Below are positions 34,100 to 43,145 of a DNA stretch of 64,000 nucleotides, piece after piece. The position numbers and the translations under genes are program-made. A model generated the notes under the pieces. The model was not told the DNA's origin and did no database searches. It saw only the letters and a list, made by a program, of their open reading frames with translations. Each line of letters starts with the position of its first letter. Position 1 is the stretch's first letter. Source of the stretch: JAWXUD01 sp044432945 (GTDB lineage Bacteria > Cyanobacteriota > Vampirovibrionia > Gastranaerophilales > Gastranaerophilaceae); NCBI GenBank assembly GCA_044432945.1, contig JAWXUD010000004.1, forward strand, positions 11,202 to 75,201. Direction: 5' to 3'.

Positions 34100-34444
34100 A
34101 TGAAAAAATATTCAAAAAAAGAAAAAGGGATTATTTCAAAATATCCTAATGCTCGTGAGCATTTGTTAGAGCAGTTGCGTAATGATAGCGAGTACGCACA
34201 AATGTGGCTTGGAAGTTTGGTTGATGATTATTGTGTTGACAACGATATGAATGAGTTGATATATAATTTAAGACCACTGATAGAGGCGAAATACACTATT
34301 TGTGATTTTGCTAAATTAATCGAGATAAATCGTGTTACTCTTTATAAGATATTTTCAAGAAAAATTAAACCAAGTTTAGATGTTTTAAGAAAAATTTTCT
34401 CAGGATTGGGTTATGAGTTGGAGCTACGTGCTAAAAAGGTGTAA
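34100..34444 (+). CDS. HigA-like antitoxin/XRE regulator
   Basis: The protein is 114 residues. The C-terminal half is a helix-turn-helix (TICDFAKLIEINRVTLYKIFSRKIKPSLDVLRKIFSGLGYELEL) of the type found in antidotes that pair with HigB/RelE-like toxins. The N-terminal half (LRNDSEYAQMWLGSLVDDY) is the usual toxin-binding region. Shine-Dalgarno sequence GGAGGCGG. It lies 21 bases after the end of the interrupted toxin frame and is intact, so antitoxin and repression may persist after toxin loss. Confidence 0.78.
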   Translation: MKKYSKKEKGIISKYPNAREHLLEQLRNDSEYAQMWLGSLVDDYCVDNDMNELIYNLRPLIEAKYTICDFAKLIEINRVTLYKIFSRKIKPSLDVLRKIFSGLGYELELRAKKV

Positions 34445-34466
34445 ATTAATAAAACTAAGTAATAAA

Positions 34467-34499
34467 AAAATGCTCTAAGAAAATTTCTTAGAGCATTTT
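34467..34499. terminator. Bidirectional terminator between antitoxin gene and rpsT
   Basis: Near-perfect 16-base arms (AAAATGCTCTAAGAAA and its complement) around a minimal loop, with A/T runs on both sides, between convergent genes. Confidence 0.8.
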
Positions 34500-34518
34500 A
34501 AAAGTTTTAAATCAAAAA

Positions 34519-34788
34519 CTATTTAGCTTGTAATTTTGTTATAGCTTTAGTTAATCTTGATTTTTTTCTTGCAGCTGTGTTTTTGTGCAAAACACCTTTT
34601 GAAACAGCTTTATCGCAAAGTTGGTAAACTTTTGATAATGCTGTGTTTAAAGCGTCTTTATCTTCAGCTTTTACAAGTTCTAGTACTTTTTTTACAGCAG
34701 TTTTGATAGATGATTTAAACGCTACGTTTTTCAATCTATTTCTTTCTGATACAAGTACTCTTTTTTTAGCAGATTTAATATTTGCCAT
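34519..34788 (-). CDS. rpsT: Ribosomal protein bS20
   Basis: Small-subunit protein binding 16S rRNA. The protein is 89 residues, Lys/Ala-rich: ANIKSAKKRVLVSERNRLKN at the N-terminus and KGVLHKNTAARKKSRLTKAI near the end. Shine-Dalgarno sequence AAAGGAGC. Stand-alone gene. The 266 bases to the divergent GH57 gene are AT-rich and include AACTTTGTAAAG (34914-34925) and TTTGTAAC. Confidence 0.97.
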   Translation of the reverse strand: MANIKSAKKRVLVSERNRLKNVAFKSSIKTAVKKVLELVKAEDKDALNTALSKVYQLCDKAVSKGVLHKNTAARKKSRLTKAITKLQAK

Positions 34789-35054
34789 TGTTGTTTGCTC
34801 CTTTTTTTTATACTCGGCGTCCGTTTAATGAGAACGAACTGTTTTGAGGATTGAGTAACCCCATTTTTATATAAAAAAAAATAAATTGCAAGTGCGTCAT
34901 ATCGCATGTTGGCAACTTTGTAAAGATTTGTAACATTAATCGATAGAATTAATCCTAAAGGATTATATTTTTTATTCTTTTGTGGTATATATTTAGTATG
35001 AGAGCATGGAATATAGATATATAATATTTCATCATATAAGATATGGAGGCAAAA

Positions 35055-36776
35055 ATGTCAGTAGGACAATTCGTATTTATGTTACATAGTCATTTACCGT
35101 ATTATAGAAAAGCGGGAATGTGGCCTTTTGGAGAAGAAAATCTTTATGAATGTATGGCAGAAACATACATTCCATTATTGAATGCTATCTCTGAATTATA
35201 CGATGAAGGTATAAAAGCAAAATTGACGGTAGGTATTACGCCGATTTTAGCAGAACAATTAGATGATGAACACCTAAAACAAGGGTTTATCGACTATATC
35301 GATTCTAGAATAGAGCAGGTTTCAGGTGATTTAGAGAGATATCCTGATGAAAAAGTTGCACATTCGCAACATTTGAAATACTTGGCAAAATATTATTTTG
35401 ATTGGTTTAACCATGTTAAAGATTGCTTTATCAACAAGTATGATAAAGATTTAATCGGGCAGTTTAGAAAATATCAAGAACTTGGTTGTATTGAAATTAC
35501 TACTTCTGGTGCAACTCATGGGTTCTCTCCGTTATTGGCGACTGATAGCAATTTGAATGCTCAATTCAAAATCGGTTCTGATACTACGCAAAGACTTTTT
35601 GGTAAAAAAGCGATGGGTGCTTGGTTGCCAGAATGTGCTTATAGACAAGGTTATGAATATGTTGGACAAGATGGTGAGAAAAAATGGCGTCCTGCTATCG
35701 AAGTGACTTTGCAAAATAACGACATTGAATATTTCTTCACTGAGTCACACGTAATCGAAGGTGGAAATTCTATCGGAAATCGCCGTGTAATTGGTGTTTA
35801 TGGAAATATTGAATATATTCCACTTCCTGAGCGTGAAGCTACTGGTTGTGATACTTATTCGGCTTATTGGTTGCCTGATGCACAAGTTGCTGTTATGGGT
35901 AGAAATGAACGTGCTGGTTATCAAGTATGGTCAGCTGCTGACGGCTATCCTGGTGCTGGTTGCTTTAGAGAATTCCATAAAAAAGATGCAAATTCGGGTA
36001 TGCATTATTGGAGAATTACTTCTGAAAAAACTGATTTGGGCGATAAAATGCTTTATGATCCAGTTTTGGCACTCAACAAAATTAATGAAAACTCTGATCA
36101 CTATACAAACTTAATCTATCATATGCTTAATGATTATAAAAAAGCTAATAATGGCAAAGAAGGTTTAGTAATGGTATCTTTTGACACTGAGTTATTCGGA
36201 CATTGGTGGTTTGAAGGTGTTGAGTTTATCAAACAAGTTATCAGAAAATTCAGTGCTTTTCATTCAGAAGTTGAAAGAATGACTGCTGGTGAATATGTTC
36301 GCACAAACCCTCCTAAAGAAGCACTTCAAATCCCTGAAAGCTCTTGGGGGCAAGGTGGGCATTTCTATGTTTGGAACAACCATTTGACTGAATGGATGTG
36401 GCCAATAATTCATTCTTGTGAAAAACGTATGAATAGAATTGTTGATGCTAACGCTGAAATTCCTGAAGATAAATTGTTGTTAAGAGCGTTGAAACAGCTT
36501 GCTCGTGAAAACTTATTATTGCAAAGTTCTGATTGGCCGTTCTTGATTACTACTTGGCAGGCTAAAGACTATGCAACTGATAGATTTAGAGAGCATGTTG
36601 AAAGATTTGAACAAATCGCTGATATGATTGAGAATAGTTCGATTAATGAAGCAGAATTGTTCGAGATTGAAAATATTGATAACTGTTTCCCAACAATTGA
36701 TTATAGAGTTTATCAATCAATTGAGGAGGGGGTTATTCCTCAACAATCGAAAAAACTTGCTCCACTTTATGAGTAG
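35055..36776 (+). CDS. GH57 family 1,4-alpha-glucan branching enzyme
   Basis: The protein is 573 residues from ATG 35055 (GGAGG 4 bases before; the upstream in-frame ATG contains the Shine-Dalgarno sequence). GH57 signatures in order: FVFMLHSHLPYYRKAG, TVGITPILAEQL, ATHGFSPLL, GAWLPECAY with the nucleophile Glu, and SFDTELFGHWWFEG with the acid/base Asp; a helical domain including WGQGGHFYVWNN follows. Cytoplasmic glycogen branching is the expected role, in line with glycogen metabolism in this lineage. No glycogen synthase gene is adjacent. Confidence 0.88.
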   Translation: MSVGQFVFMLHSHLPYYRKAGMWPFGEENLYECMAETYIPLLNAISELYDEGIKAKLTVGITPILAEQLDDEHLKQGFIDYIDSRIEQVSGDLERYPDEKVAHSQHLKYLAKYYFDWFNHVKDCFINKYDKDLIGQFRKYQELGCIEITTSGATHGFSPLLATDSNLNAQFKIGSDTTQRLFGKKAMGAWLPECAYRQGYEYVGQDGEKKWRPAIEVTLQNNDIEYFFTESHVIEGGNSIGNRRVIGVYGNIEYIPLPEREATGCDTYSAYWLPDAQVAVMGRNERAGYQVWSAADGYPGAGCFREFHKKDANSGMHYWRITSEKTDLGDKMLYDPVLALNKINENSDHYTNLIYHMLNDYKKANNGKEGLVMVSFDTELFGHWWFEGVEFIKQVIRKFSAFHSEVERMTAGEYVRTNPPKEALQIPESSWGQGGHFYVWNNHLTEWMWPIIHSCEKRMNRIVDANAEIPEDKLLLRALKQLARENLLLQSSDWPFLITTWQAKDYATDRFREHVERFEQIADMIENSSINEAELFEIENIDNCFPTIDYRVYQSIEEGVIPQQSKKLAPLYE

Positions 36777-36802
36777 AAAGAGTTTTTAAAATAATAATGT
36801 CA

Positions 36803-36833
36803 AAAAGGCGAAGATTTTTAATCTTCGCCTTTT
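36803..36833. terminator. Bidirectional terminator after the GH57 gene
   Basis: 13-bp arms (AAAAGGCGAAGAT and complement) with a five-base loop, T-run on the plus strand and A-run before the stem. It separates convergent genes. Confidence 0.85.
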
Positions 36834-36850
36834 CTATAATAAGTTTATTT

Positions 36851-37360
36851 TTAAGACAAACCTAAAGCATATTTGTTAGATGTAGCAATTGATTCCATTC
36901 CTGCGAACATGCTACTTTGAGAAGAACTTGAAGTTGTGTAGTCTGCAGTTAATGAAGCTAATGCTGTTTGGTATTCTTGAATTTCGCTCATCATTGTTGG
37001 ATCTTCAGCAGATACTGCCATTAATGATGAAATTTCAGCTGAAATTTTTGAGCAAAGTGTTTCAACTGTGTCGCTGTCTTCAACAGTAACTCCCACAGAA
37101 TTCGCTAGTTCAGTAGCTTCGCTTAACAATTCTGTTTCTGATGCTGGTGGCGGTGGTGGTGGTTGGCTTCCGCTTTGACCCATTTCACCTGCACTTGCTT
37201 CTTGGATTAGTGTTTGTGCTTCTGCTTCTGATGTTACGCCAGTTGAATCAATCCCTAAAGCTTCTAAACGTTCCTTAGTTGTTTCGCTTAGGGAGGACGT
37301 TGTTGATGCGCTGTAGCTAGTACTTGCTGCACTGCTGATTGCACTGATGGATGTTGACAT
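36851..37360 (-). CDS. Ser/Thr/Ala-rich hypothetical protein with polyproline linker
   Basis: The protein is 169 residues. The first 26 are almost only S, T, A and Y; then a charged helix (TKERLEALGIDSTGVTSEAEAQ), a run of six prolines near residue 69, and a second helical part with DSDTVETLCSKI. No signal peptide. Shine-Dalgarno sequence AAAAGGAG. The composition resembles secreted or filament-associated proteins without classical leaders, but no family is recognised. Similar low-complexity orphans occur at 48702 and 56426. Confidence 0.65.
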   Translation of the reverse strand: MSTSISAISSAASTSYSASTTSSLSETTKERLEALGIDSTGVTSEAEAQTLIQEASAGEMGQSGSQPPPPPPASETELLSEATELANSVGVTVEDSDTVETLCSKISAEISSLMAVSAEDPTMMSEIQEYQTALASLTADYTTSSSSQSSMFAGMESIATSNKYALGLS

Positions 37361-37485
37361 AATAGATACTCCTTTTCTTACTACGGCTTAATGAAATTAT
37401 TTTCATCAGTCAAATAAGAAATCGGCAATATTTATAAAAAACTTTAGCGTTTGTAACGAAATGTTAAAAGAAGTTTTTTTTGTGG

Positions 37486-38133
37486 CTAAATCGTGTTGAA
37501 AATTCTATCTCCAGCATCACCCATGCCAGGTACGATGTAGCCTTTTTCGTTTAACCCTCTATCAATCGAGGCTGTAATTATTTCTACATCAGGAAAGTTT
37601 TTGTGAATATTTTCGACACCTTCAGGAGCTGCGATTATGCTAAGAACTTTTATATTCTTAGTTGGAATTCCTTTATCGGCGTATAGTTTTATGGCTTCTG
37701 TCAAGGAATTTCCTGTCGCAAGCATTGGATCTGTGATGTATATAAAGAATTTTTCAGGATTTTCGGCATTCATTGGGACTTTATTGTAATACCAAACTGG
37801 TTTTAGGGTTTTTTCATCACGATACATACCAATATGTCTGATAGTCGCTTGTGGAAGTATGTCGGTGGCTTCATCTGTGAAAATAAGACCAGCACGTAAA
37901 ATTGGTGAAATTATTATATTAATTTCAGGGTCAATTGTTTGGGTTATAAATTTTTCTAATGGTGTTTCGATTTCAACATCAACGATAGGTAGATTTTTTG
38001 ATGCTTCATATAACAAGCTTCTTGTTATTTTTCTTGTTGCAATCCTAACCCCTTCGCTGTTAGTTGATTTATCACGCATTGTGCATAAATTTACTAATAC
38101 GACAGGATTTGAGATAATTTTAACATTTTCCAT
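37486..38133 (-). CDS. upp: Uracil phosphoribosyltransferase
   Basis: Salvages uracil to UMP with PRPP. The protein is 215 residues. Visible: LVNLCTMRDKSTNSEGVRIA, SPILRAGLIFTDEATDILP, the PRPP loop ITDPMLATGNSLTEAI and the uracil-binding tail YIVPGMGDAGDRIF. It follows the MCE-domain gene by 26 bases. Confidence 0.96.
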   Translation of the reverse strand: MENVKIISNPVVLVNLCTMRDKSTNSEGVRIATRKITRSLLYEASKNLPIVDVEIETPLEKFITQTIDPEINIIISPILRAGLIFTDEATDILPQATIRHIGMYRDEKTLKPVWYYNKVPMNAENPEKFFIYITDPMLATGNSLTEAIKLYADKGIPTKNIKVLSIIAAPEGVENIHKNFPDVEIITASIDRGLNEKGYIVPGMGDAGDRIFNTI

Positions 38134-38159
38134 ATTTATTTTCCCCTTTTTAATATTAT

Positions 38160-38786
38160 TTAATTTGTTTGTAATTTATTTTTTAAAGTTCGAATTCTTT
38201 TTGATTTTGGTTCATCGAGCCAGTTATCAAGATATTCAACGTTCGATTGTATTTTTTTAGTATCAAAGCCTTCTATATCTTTATCAACAATTAATTCAAA
38301 TTCTTTTGCAAATATTGAGAATTTGTTACTTATAGAATCGATTTTTTCAAACATATCGTTCATCAATATAGTTGCATCATTAAGCCTAGTCGGAGATTTT
38401 ACGGAAATAAGTTGTTTTGTTTTTAGTGATTGCTCAGTCGGAGCGAACATTTCAATAGACTTTGAACCCCCCAGTCCGTTTGATTCCACCGTAGCGATGA
38501 CACCGTGCGGTAGCTCAATATTTTTATCAAGCATTACAATTTTTACATAGACTTCATTGTTGATTATTTTAATTTTGTCAACATAACCAATTTCAACGCC
38601 CAAGAACTTTACAGGTGAGCCGATAACTAATCCATCAACGTCAGAGATAAAGATTTGATAAGTCAAAGCGGTTTTTTTGTGGATATAATTGTAGGTTCTA
38701 AGCCCTACTGTGCCTATGATTAATACGAATGCCCAAACTAAAATTTCTAAAAAAATATATTTACGAATATTAATATTTTTCTCCAT
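38160..38786 (-). CDS. MCE/MlaD-domain protein
   Basis: The protein is 208 residues from ATG 38786. It has an N-terminal transmembrane helix (about 14-32) followed by one MCE domain: ISDVDGLVIGSPVKFLGVEIGYVDKIKI ... GLGGSKSIEMFAP, then a helical tail. MlaD-type proteins form hexameric rings that move phospholipids between membranes, so this hints at a diderm envelope. No MlaE or MlaF partner gene is adjacent. Precedes upp. Confidence 0.88.
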   Translation of the reverse strand: MEKNINIRKYIFLEILVWAFVLIIGTVGLRTYNYIHKKTALTYQIFISDVDGLVIGSPVKFLGVEIGYVDKIKIINNEVYVKIVMLDKNIELPHGVIATVESNGLGGSKSIEMFAPTEQSLKTKQLISVKSPTRLNDATILMNDMFEKIDSISNKFSIFAKEFELIVDKDIEGFDTKKIQSNVEYLDNWLDEPKSKRIRTLKNKLQTN

Positions 38787-38798
38787 AAAGTTATTATA
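38787..38798 (-). promoter_or_regulatory. Promoter of the MCE gene, leaderless geometry
   Basis: TATAAT (38793-38798, minus strand), six bases (AACTTT), then ATG 38786. The -35 is poor. No Shine-Dalgarno sequence. Confidence 0.55.
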
Positions 38799-38884
38799 AT
38801 GCAAAATATTATTTTAGACCACTTGAAAATTTTTTTTGTGTGTAGTAGTATTAATTTGAAACATAAAATAAAGGATTTTACTAG

Positions 38885-39124
38885 ATGGATAAAATAATTA
38901 AAATAGCTTGGGATTTAAACGAAAATACTGAAAATAGATACCAATTGGTCTATGATATTGCAGAATTGGCTAAAAAATTGGTTGATGAATCTCAAACTAA
39001 AAAAACTCGTGATGAATTTAACTTTGATAACAATTTCGAGGTTTCTTATTCAAATGAAAATCCTATTGAACATGCGATTATGGTAAAAGCTGCGGAAGCT
39101 GATGATGACGGATTAGTAGGTTAG
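38885..39124 (+). CDS. RNA polymerase omega-subunit-like protein
   Basis: The protein is 79 residues. NRYQLVYDIAELAKKLVDES resembles the conserved omega (RpoZ) core, in which N-R-F/Y-x-L-V-x-x-A-x-R-A-R contacts beta'. The later NPIEHAIMVKAAE matches the omega segment with KPVxxAIxE. Acidic C-terminus. Shine-Dalgarno sequence AAGGA and a terminator directly after it, so a one-gene unit. Named by pattern only. Confidence 0.5.
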   Translation: MDKIIKIAWDLNENTENRYQLVYDIAELAKKLVDESQTKKTRDEFNFDNNFEVSYSNENPIEHAIMVKAAEADDDGLVG

Positions 39125-39155
39125 TTTAACAGCTATAAAAAATACAATATGTACA

Positions 39156-39183
39156 AAAAGTTAGAGCCCCCTCTAACTTTTTT
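39156..39183 (+). terminator. Intrinsic terminator before the nucleoside phosphorylase gene
   Basis: Stem AAAAGTTAGAG/CTCTAACTTTT, CCCC loop, followed by T-run, 31 bases after the omega-like stop codon. Confidence 0.85.
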
Positions 39184-39198
39184 GATGAAAAGGTTATT

Positions 39199-40002
39199 AT
39201 GAAAAATACAATTAAATTTTTAGAAGAAAAAATAAAAGATTTTAGACCAGAAGTAGGAATAGTTTTAGGCTCAGGACTAGGTGAACTTGCTGATGAATAT
39301 TGTTCAATCGCAATACCTTATGATGAAATATCTGGCTTTGTAAAGTCAACCGTAATTGGGCATAGAGGTCAATTAGTGTTTGCGACTATTAATGGCAAAA
39401 ATGTTGTTATGATGCAGGGGCGTAACCATTTTTATGAAGGGCATTCAATGCAAGAAATTACTTATCCTATAAAAGTTATGAAAAAACTTGGTGTAGAAAC
39501 GGTTATTTTGACGAACGCTGCTGGTGCTGTAAATCCTGATTTTTCGCCTTCTGATTTGATGATAATAACTGATCATATAAATTTCACAGGGCAAAATCCT
39601 TTAATCGGTCGTAATGATGAAGGATATGGTACAAGATTTCCAGATATGACAGAGGTTTATGATAAAAATCTTATAGCTATTGCACAGAATTGTGCTGTTA
39701 ATCTTGGAATTGATATTAAAAAAGGGGTGTATTGGGGCAATTCTGGACCTAGTTATGAAACTCCTGCTGAAATCAAAATGACAAGATTGCTCGGTGCTGA
39801 TGCTGTTGGAATGTCGACTGTGCCTGAGGCTATTGTTGCGAATTATTGTGGAATGAAAATATTAGGTATTAGCTGTATTACAAATGCTGCGAGTGTTGAT
39901 GATGGCGACAAGCTAAATCATCAAGAGGTTATTGATGCGGCAAATGTCGCTAAACATAATTTTAAAAACCTAATTGTTGATATAATAAGGGCTTTGGCAT
40001 AA
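39199..40002 (+). CDS. punA: Purine nucleoside phosphorylase (inosine/guanosine type)
   Basis: Phosphorolysis of purine nucleosides. The protein is 267 residues, trimeric class: VLGSGLGELAD, STVIGHRGQLVFA, MQGRNHFYEGHSM, LTNAAGAVNPDFSPSDLMII, GPSYETPAEIKM, GADAVGMSTVPE and ISCITNAAS. Its Shine-Dalgarno sequence (AAAAGG) lies between the terminator and ATG. Confidence 0.95.
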   Translation: MKNTIKFLEEKIKDFRPEVGIVLGSGLGELADEYCSIAIPYDEISGFVKSTVIGHRGQLVFATINGKNVVMMQGRNHFYEGHSMQEITYPIKVMKKLGVETVILTNAAGAVNPDFSPSDLMIITDHINFTGQNPLIGRNDEGYGTRFPDMTEVYDKNLIAIAQNCAVNLGIDIKKGVYWGNSGPSYETPAEIKMTRLLGADAVGMSTVPEAIVANYCGMKILGISCITNAASVDDGDKLNHQEVIDAANVAKHNFKNLIVDIIRALA

Positions 40003-40095
40003 AACTATTAACTTTTGTAAAACTTTTTTTATCATGGGTTGAGATTTATTTTCCTTTGATACAAAATAATCGTGGTGGAAGGAATAATATAAATA

Positions 40096-42507
40096 ATGTT
40101 AAATTTAAATACATACCAGGCTGTCAAAAAACGAGAACATGAACGAAACGACTTATCTTATATTCATGGAAATTATAAAATTTCAAATGACATGGGAAAG
40201 CTAAACGATAATAATTTTAATAAGAAGAGACCTTTAAAAAATAATTCACAGGATTTATATTTTAAAGGTCTTTCTTTTATGGGAGCTAATCCAGAAGCTC
40301 AAGAACCATCAAAAAAGAAAAAACCAATTAGTCCAACAGTAGCTTTGTTAGGTACAATATTGGCGACAGGTTTAGCTTTAAGGCTTGCCCCTAGTTATAA
40401 AAAAGTTGGTGATTTTAAACTCAGTGATGTGACAGAATTTATTAATGACCATATTGGTAAAAAAGGAAATGATTTAGTAGAGCATCTTAAAAACTCTGAA
40501 TTAGCTAAGGACATGGTAAAAATAGAAGGTGATACTTTAACGCTTCATAAAAAAACAGTTCCGCAATTGATTTGGGACGGTATGACTTATCCAGTAACAA
40601 TCTTACCTGGTGAAATCCTTAACGGTGCAGTAAAAATGTTAGGAAAAGTAAAGCCGTTGAAAAAATGGTCTGAGAATACGCTTCAAACACCAATGTTTAA
40701 AAATATAAGAAAACGCTCAAAAATTGATGCTCAAGTTAATACGATACGTGGTATTGTCGAAATAAAAGAAGAATTATTAACAAAATTGAATAAAAAAGAG
40801 ATTACAAAAGAACAATTTGATTCGATGTTGTTCCAGCGTAAAATGAAAATGTTCGACCCAAAAACGGGTAACTATGATACAAAACATGAAAGAGCTTTGG
40901 TGCGTGTTGTATCAGGAACACCACCTGCAATATTTTTAGCAAACGATGCTTATAACTTGTCAACTATGATGGACGGCGATCCTAAAGCTGCAGAAAAAGA
41001 GAAAAAAGCTAGGTTTAGTCAAGAAGTTAGTCGTATCGGTCTGAACGCATATATTATGTTGATTACAATGGGTGCATTACAAAAACATATTAACAATTCT
41101 AAATTAGGAATTGTAGGTATGACGGTTGCAACAACATTGGTTACAGAAACTTATTCTCGTTTGACAAACGGTAAGCACATAACAAAACTTACAGCTGATG
41201 AGGCAAGAAAAGAAAATGAAAAAATGCATGCTCCTGAAGCAGAAATCAAGCCAGTAAAAGAAGATAAAACTAACTTTAAAGCTAATTTGGACAACAAACC
41301 TGAACATGAAAAGACGCAAAAACCGCTTTTATCAATTGATACTTTAGTTAAGGCTTCAGCTGTTGTGATAGCTGCTGGATTTACAATGAAAGGGGTTAGA
41401 AAATATATTCCTCAGACTGAAGAGGCTATTCAGGCTATGCAAAAACCATTTAAAAATATGTATAAGAATTTGACAAGTATTGAAAAATTCAAAATGCCTG
41501 AAAAAGAGTTTAATGAAATTATTAAAACACTTGAAGATAACGGGTTTAGTGATCTTGCAACAAAATATAAAAATGTTGCAGCTACTACAAAAGAGGCTGA
41601 TGGCTCAATAAATTTAGGACAACGTAATAAAAAAGTTAAGCCTTTGGTGGATTTTGTAATAGCACCGTTTAAATTCGTTTATAATACGGTAACTCTACCA
41701 TATAATATAACAAATAAATTAGCATCATCTTTTGTGAAAAAACCACCAGTAAAAGAAACTGCAGAACAAATAGCTGCTAAAATAACTGAAGATGACATAG
41801 CTTCTCTTGCTAAAAGTATAGAGCAAATCGGTTCAAAAGCTCGTGAAAAAGGTATGACTGCAAAAGAATTCCAATCGTTTGTAAATGACAACTTCTTGAA
41901 AGCGTTCAACGTTGATACAATGTCAAACGTTTCTAACGCTGATTTGTCTAATATCGTCAAAACAGCTGCAACAGCTGCTACATTATGGTTCTTGATGACG
42001 GATAACTATAACATGGTTATGTTGAAATCAAATGGTAATGATAAAGAGGGGGCAGAAACTAAGTTCCGTGAAAGATTTGTTCAAGAAGGTTCAAGATTGT
42101 TCTATAGTGCATTATTGATCGATTTGTTTAACTCAACATTCTCAGCTCAATACCATAAATCGCTTATGGGTGTAACTGCAATCGTTGCTACAAATACAAC
42201 GCTTAGTGAAATGTTGAACAGAAAATCTGTTGGTATGCCGATTAAATCTCATTCTAAAGAAGAATTGGTTGCGATTGAAGAAGAACAAAATCAAGCAACA
42301 GGTTTCTTAAAAGGTTATTATAACTTTATGAGAAGATTGACTGGTAAACGTCCAATTTCATCTTATGAGGTTAATAACAAAGACAAATCTCAACAAATTG
42401 CAGAACAAGCAACAAAAGCTGTTAAATCTTCATCAGATGCAAACCCTGTGAGTTTCCAAAATAATCAGTTTGAAACTTATTCACTAAATAAATTTATCAA
42501 ATCTTAG
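40096..42507 (+). CDS. Large lineage-type membrane protein with internal duplication
   Basis: The protein is 803 residues, function not recognised. Several hydrophobic segments (e.g. PTVALLGTILATGLALRLAP near 77-96; SKLGIVGMTVATTLVTE near 335; LVKASAVVIAAGFTMKG near 415). Two halves are related: the block with NDAYN, K-K-ARFSQEVSRIGLNAYIML, GIVGMTVATTLVTETYSRLTNG (about 270-360) recurs as TDNYN, RERFVQEGSRLFYSALL, GVTAIVATNTTLSEMLNRKSVG (about 635-720). Short FKGLSF and VSFQN stretches near the two ends resemble other proteins of this lineage. TTAACTTTTGTAAAAC lies 73 bases upstream. Confidence 0.7.
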   Translation: MLNLNTYQAVKKREHERNDLSYIHGNYKISNDMGKLNDNNFNKKRPLKNNSQDLYFKGLSFMGANPEAQEPSKKKKPISPTVALLGTILATGLALRLAPSYKKVGDFKLSDVTEFINDHIGKKGNDLVEHLKNSELAKDMVKIEGDTLTLHKKTVPQLIWDGMTYPVTILPGEILNGAVKMLGKVKPLKKWSENTLQTPMFKNIRKRSKIDAQVNTIRGIVEIKEELLTKLNKKEITKEQFDSMLFQRKMKMFDPKTGNYDTKHERALVRVVSGTPPAIFLANDAYNLSTMMDGDPKAAEKEKKARFSQEVSRIGLNAYIMLITMGALQKHINNSKLGIVGMTVATTLVTETYSRLTNGKHITKLTADEARKENEKMHAPEAEIKPVKEDKTNFKANLDNKPEHEKTQKPLLSIDTLVKASAVVIAAGFTMKGVRKYIPQTEEAIQAMQKPFKNMYKNLTSIEKFKMPEKEFNEIIKTLEDNGFSDLATKYKNVAATTKEADGSINLGQRNKKVKPLVDFVIAPFKFVYNTVTLPYNITNKLASSFVKKPPVKETAEQIAAKITEDDIASLAKSIEQIGSKAREKGMTAKEFQSFVNDNFLKAFNVDTMSNVSNADLSNIVKTAATAATLWFLMTDNYNMVMLKSNGNDKEGAETKFRERFVQEGSRLFYSALLIDLFNSTFSAQYHKSLMGVTAIVATNTTLSEMLNRKSVGMPIKSHSKEELVAIEEEQNQATGFLKGYYNFMRRLTGKRPISSYEVNNKDKSQQIAEQATKAVKSSSDANPVSFQNNQFETYSLNKFIKS

Positions 42508-42525
42508 ATTTTAGTTAAAAATAAT

Positions 42526-42563
42526 AAAAGCTTCACCTTATAACTAGATGGTGAGGCTTTTTT
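42526..42563. terminator. Terminator between convergent genes
   Basis: 12-base arms (AAAAGCTTCACC with GGTGAGGCTTTT, one G-U) and T-runs on both strands. Confidence 0.75.
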
Positions 42564-42564
42564 A

Positions 42565-43122
42565 TTAGCTGTTCATTTCTTTGACTTTTGCTCGTACGTA
42601 TTTTTTTACAGAAAATGTAATGATTAAATCGGGTTCAGACATAACAAAATTGTCTAATGTTATTATGCCATGTTTCACATCGCCATTTTCTATATATAAA
42701 AGACCTAGCATTACTTGATCAAGCGGAGAATTTTTTTGTTCATATTCTTTGATTTTTCTTCCAACTAAATCTAGTGCTTTGTAACATTTAGCAAGGTTTT
42801 GGTAGTAGCTAAAATTGAAATGATTTAATCTTATCGCATTTAGATAAGCGTCAAGTGCTAAATCAGGGTGGGCAATCTCCATATAAGCGTTCCCAATATT
42901 GTTGTAATAAACCGATGTCGCTTGGGTTTCAGGGTTTAAGCTTATTGCAATTTTGAATTCTTGAATGGCGGCGTAATAAACTTTTTCGGCCATATAATTC
43001 AGTCCGATATTATTGTGAAAATATCCATTATTGACAGCACTAATTTCATATACATCTAATGTTTTATACGCAGATGTAAGAAAACTTATTAATATTAATA
43101 ATATAAAATAGTTTTTTTTCAT
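42565..43122 (-). CDS. TPR-repeat protein with signal peptide
   Basis: The protein is 185 residues. N-terminal hydrophobic leader (FILLILISFLTSAYK), then tetratricopeptide repeats, e.g. NIGLNYMAEKVYYAAIQEFKIAISLNPE and NIGNAYMEIAHPDLALDAYLNAIRLN. A periplasmic or membrane-attached scaffold is likely. Fourth gene of an operon with another TPR gene, a phosphoesterase and a metallo-beta-lactamase-fold gene. Confidence 0.8.
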   Translation of the reverse strand: MKKNYFILLILISFLTSAYKTLDVYEISAVNNGYFHNNIGLNYMAEKVYYAAIQEFKIAISLNPETQATSVYYNNIGNAYMEIAHPDLALDAYLNAIRLNHFNFSYYQNLAKCYKALDLVGRKIKEYEQKNSPLDQVMLGLLYIENGDVKHGIITLDNFVMSEPDLIITFSVKKYVRAKVKEMNS

Positions 43123-43145
43123 AATTCATCTTTAATTATTTTTAG

